The notes under the pieces were generated by a model. The model was not told the DNA's origin. It saw only the letters and a list, made by a program, of their open reading frames with translations, and did no database searches. A stretch of 64,000 nucleotides of DNA. Source: Nostoc sp. ATCC 53789. Lineage in GTDB: Bacteria; Cyanobacteriota; Cyanobacteriia; Cyanobacteriales; Nostocaceae. The stretch is taken from the NCBI RefSeq assembly GCF_009873495.1, contig NZ_CP046703.1, positions 3,248,501 to 3,312,500 of the forward strand. The letters run 5' to 3'. Shown here one piece after another: positions 62,169-64,000 of this stretch (position 1 is the first letter of the stretch; every line of letters begins with the position of its first letter). Both the position numbers and the translations under genes were made by a program.

Positions 62169-63515
62169 ATGGAAGTCTCACTTGAAAAGAATGCACCACA
62201 TCGGGTTGTCATTGTTGGTGGTGGCTTTGGTGGACTGTATGCAGCAAAGGGTCTGAATGCAGCGAATGTAAATGTTACTCTCATTGATAAACGAAACTTT
62301 CACCTATTTCAGCCGCTTTTATATCAAGTTGCCACAGGTACGCTATCACCTTCTGATATTTCCGCACCATTGCGATCTGTATTCAGCAAAAGCAAGAATA
62401 CAAAGGTGTTGTTGGGAGAAGTACATGATATTGATCCAAAAGCGCAACAAGTTATTTTGGGTGATGAAGTAGTACCTTATGACACATTAATTGTTGCCAC
62501 AGGTGCTAACCATTCCTATTTTGGTAAGGATCATTGGGAAGAAGTTGCTCCTGGCTTGAAAACTGTGGAAGATGCGATAGAAATGCGTCGCCGGATATTT
62601 GGCGCATTTGAAGCAGCAGAAAAAGAAACTGATCCCGAAAAACGTCGCGCTTGGTTGAGTTTTGTGATTGTGGGTGGTGGCCCGACTGGTGTAGAGTTAG
62701 CAGGTGCGATCGCAGAATTGGCATACAAAACTCTTAAAGAAGATTTCCGCAGCATCGACACTTCAGAAACGAAAATTTTACTATTACAAGGGGGCCCTCG
62801 CATCCTCCCACACATGGTGCCAGAGTTATCGGCATCAGCAGCAGTATCTTTGCAAAAGTTGGGTGTAGAACTGCACACTCACACCAGAGTGACAAATATT
62901 GAAGGTGATATTGTTACTTTCAAGCAAGACAATGAATTTACAGAAATTGCCTCAAAAACTATATTGTGGGCAGCAGGTGTTCAAGGTTCCCCAATGGGGA
63001 AAGTCTTAGCAGAAACTACAGGTGTAGAGCGCGATTACTCTGGGCGTGTAATTGTAGAACCTGACTTGTCTATCGAGGGTTATGACAACATTTTCGTAAT
63101 TGGAGATTTAGCCAACTTCTCCCATCAAGATGCTAAACCTTTACCTGGTGTTGCACCTGTAGCTAAACAACAAGGAGAGTACGTAGGTAAACTAATTCAA
63201 CGACGGCTTAAAGGTAAGACTTTGCCACAATTTCATTACAACGATGTGGGTAGTTTGGCGATGATTGGGCAAAATTTAGCTGTTGTAGATTTAAGCTTAA
63301 TCAAACTCACAGGTTTCATTGCTTGGGCATTTTGGCTATTAGTTCACATCTACTTCTTAATCGAGTTTGACACTAAATTACTAGTAGTATTTCAGTGGGC
63401 GTGGAATTATATCACTCGTAATCGTCGCTCTAGATTGATTACAGGTCGAGAAGCTTTTGTAGAACCAAAAACTGTTAACAATATAGTGCAAGAGCCTTCT
63501 GGAACACCTCTGTAA
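62169..63515 (+). CDS. Type II NADH dehydrogenase (NDH-2)
   Basis: A 448-residue flavoprotein that oxidises NAD(P)H and reduces quinone without pumping protons. FAD site: VVIVGGGFGGLYAAKGL; NADH-binding site: VIVGGGPTGVELAGAIAEL; quinone region and later FAD motif: IFVIGDLANFSHQDAKPLPGVAPVAKQQGEYVGKL. The C-terminal IAWAFWLLVHIYFLIEFDTKLLVVFQWAWNYITRNRRSRLITG is a membrane anchor typical of cyanobacterial NdbA/B-type enzymes. The ATG at 62169 follows AAGGAAAT. It ends the plus-strand run and may balance NAD(P)H from the dehydrogenases, though it is probably separately transcribed. Confidence 0.93.
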   Translation: MEVSLEKNAPHRVVIVGGGFGGLYAAKGLNAANVNVTLIDKRNFHLFQPLLYQVATGTLSPSDISAPLRSVFSKSKNTKVLLGEVHDIDPKAQQVILGDEVVPYDTLIVATGANHSYFGKDHWEEVAPGLKTVEDAIEMRRRIFGAFEAAEKETDPEKRRAWLSFVIVGGGPTGVELAGAIAELAYKTLKEDFRSIDTSETKILLLQGGPRILPHMVPELSASAAVSLQKLGVELHTHTRVTNIEGDIVTFKQDNEFTEIASKTILWAAGVQGSPMGKVLAETTGVERDYSGRVIVEPDLSIEGYDNIFVIGDLANFSHQDAKPLPGVAPVAKQQGEYVGKLIQRRLKGKTLPQFHYNDVGSLAMIGQNLAVVDLSLIKLTGFIAWAFWLLVHIYFLIEFDTKLLVVFQWAWNYITRNRRSRLITGREAFVEPKTVNNIVQEPSGTPL

Positions 63516-64000
63516 CTTCATCACAGCATTTGTCGACTGGTAGAATCGTTAAAGATGTAGTGCAGTGAATAATGGAGCGAACGAAAGTATCAAATGTCTA
63601 GCAAACTGGTGAAGTCTGCCAAATTATAGCTAAGGAAAACCCCCAATTTAGGGGCAAGCGTGGGTGCTGGCATAGCCTCTTCAAAAACTATGCGTTTTGT
63701 CCGACTAGCACCCTGGCCTAAGTTCTGAGGTAGAAATATTTATCAACCAAATTAATGTTGTCGTTGATAGCCTGATATAGATAGCCCCCTTACCGCTTAC
63801 GCGGTGAGGGGGTTGGGGTTCTTGTACCTCACAAAGGCTGAGAACTGCTATAAGAGGATGTTTGAAAAGTCCTCTTGACCCTGATTCTCAGATAGGGGCA
63901 ATTTATGAATTGCCCCTACCGTGTGTAGTTTTGCATAAGTCCTATTAAAGTAACCCGTGAACAAAATCGAATTGAACATTGCCAAAAATTGTCTGCAATG
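63516..64000. other. 3' intergenic region with repeats (to window end)
   Basis: No gene. It holds a palindromic GCCCCCTTACCGCTTACGCGGTGAGGGGG (about 63783-63811), an isolated MITE-like end AGAGGATGTTTGAAAAGT at 63853-63870, and the hairpin TAGGGGCAATT...AATTGCCCCTA at 63893-63918. The partner end of the MITE-like element may lie beyond the window. Confidence 0.6.

Overview
The window comes from a filamentous heterocyst-type cyanobacterium, most likely Nostoc or a close relative. The evidence is photosystem I psaC upstream of glmS, the order rplS-tRNA-Trp-secE-nusG-rplK-rplA-rplJ-rplL, very frequent GCGATCGC (HIP1) octamers, several cyanobacteria-specific families (DUF2839, Ycf20/DUF565, DUF2605, DUF2973, plant-type glycerate kinase), and intergenic DNA full of heptamer tandem repeats and palindromic elements. 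All calls were made by reading the sequence and its translations; no database search was run.

Layout. 1-9 kb: 3'-truncated lysS (minus strand), a Uma2-type protein, a secreted LTxxQ-like protein, an M48 metalloprotease, a DinG-like protein that has lost its helicase motifs, DUF2839, photorespiratory glycerate kinase, Ycf20 and a lipoprotein. 9-18 kb: psaC, glmS, an IS remnant, rsmH, a MITE-like palindrome, exbB, an MMADHC-like protein, a divergent LysR/methyltransferase pair and a TrkA-type K+ channel. 18-28 kb: a glycosyltransferase, then the ribosomal and transcription block with tRNA-Trp and an L10-type leader with attenuator, the DUF2973/DUF2605 pair and thrS. 28-39 kb: a secreted repeat protein, an Rpn-like nuclease, an unusual three-part fusion (cNMP-binding domain, degenerate sigma-54-activator AAA+ domain, polyferredoxin membrane module), a possible toxin/immunity pair, transaldolase, a second Uma2 protein carrying an inserted repeat, a CHASE2 Ser/Thr kinase and a small HTH protein.

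39-62 kb is the most notable part: a large organosulfur gene neighbourhood. On the minus strand (51047 down to 39139) lie an AprA/fumarate-reductase-like flavoprotein with a 2x[4Fe-4S] ferredoxin, three SsuA-like substrate-binding lipoproteins, two tandem amidohydrolase paralogues, a SAM methyltransferase and a TauD-type dioxygenase. On the plus strand (56437-61717) lie ssuD, ssuC, ssuB and two tandem D-2-hydroxyacid dehydrogenase paralogues. A porin, a TVP38-type membrane protein and a GT2 glycosyltransferase sit between the two arms. There is one permease/ATPase pair for three binding proteins. This suggests uptake of several sulfonates or sulfate esters followed by oxidative release of sulfur and processing of the carbon skeleton. 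The flavoprotein/ferredoxin and amidohydrolase parts have no assigned role in the standard Ssu/Tau systems. A type II NADH dehydrogenase follows, and the window ends in repeat-rich intergenic DNA.
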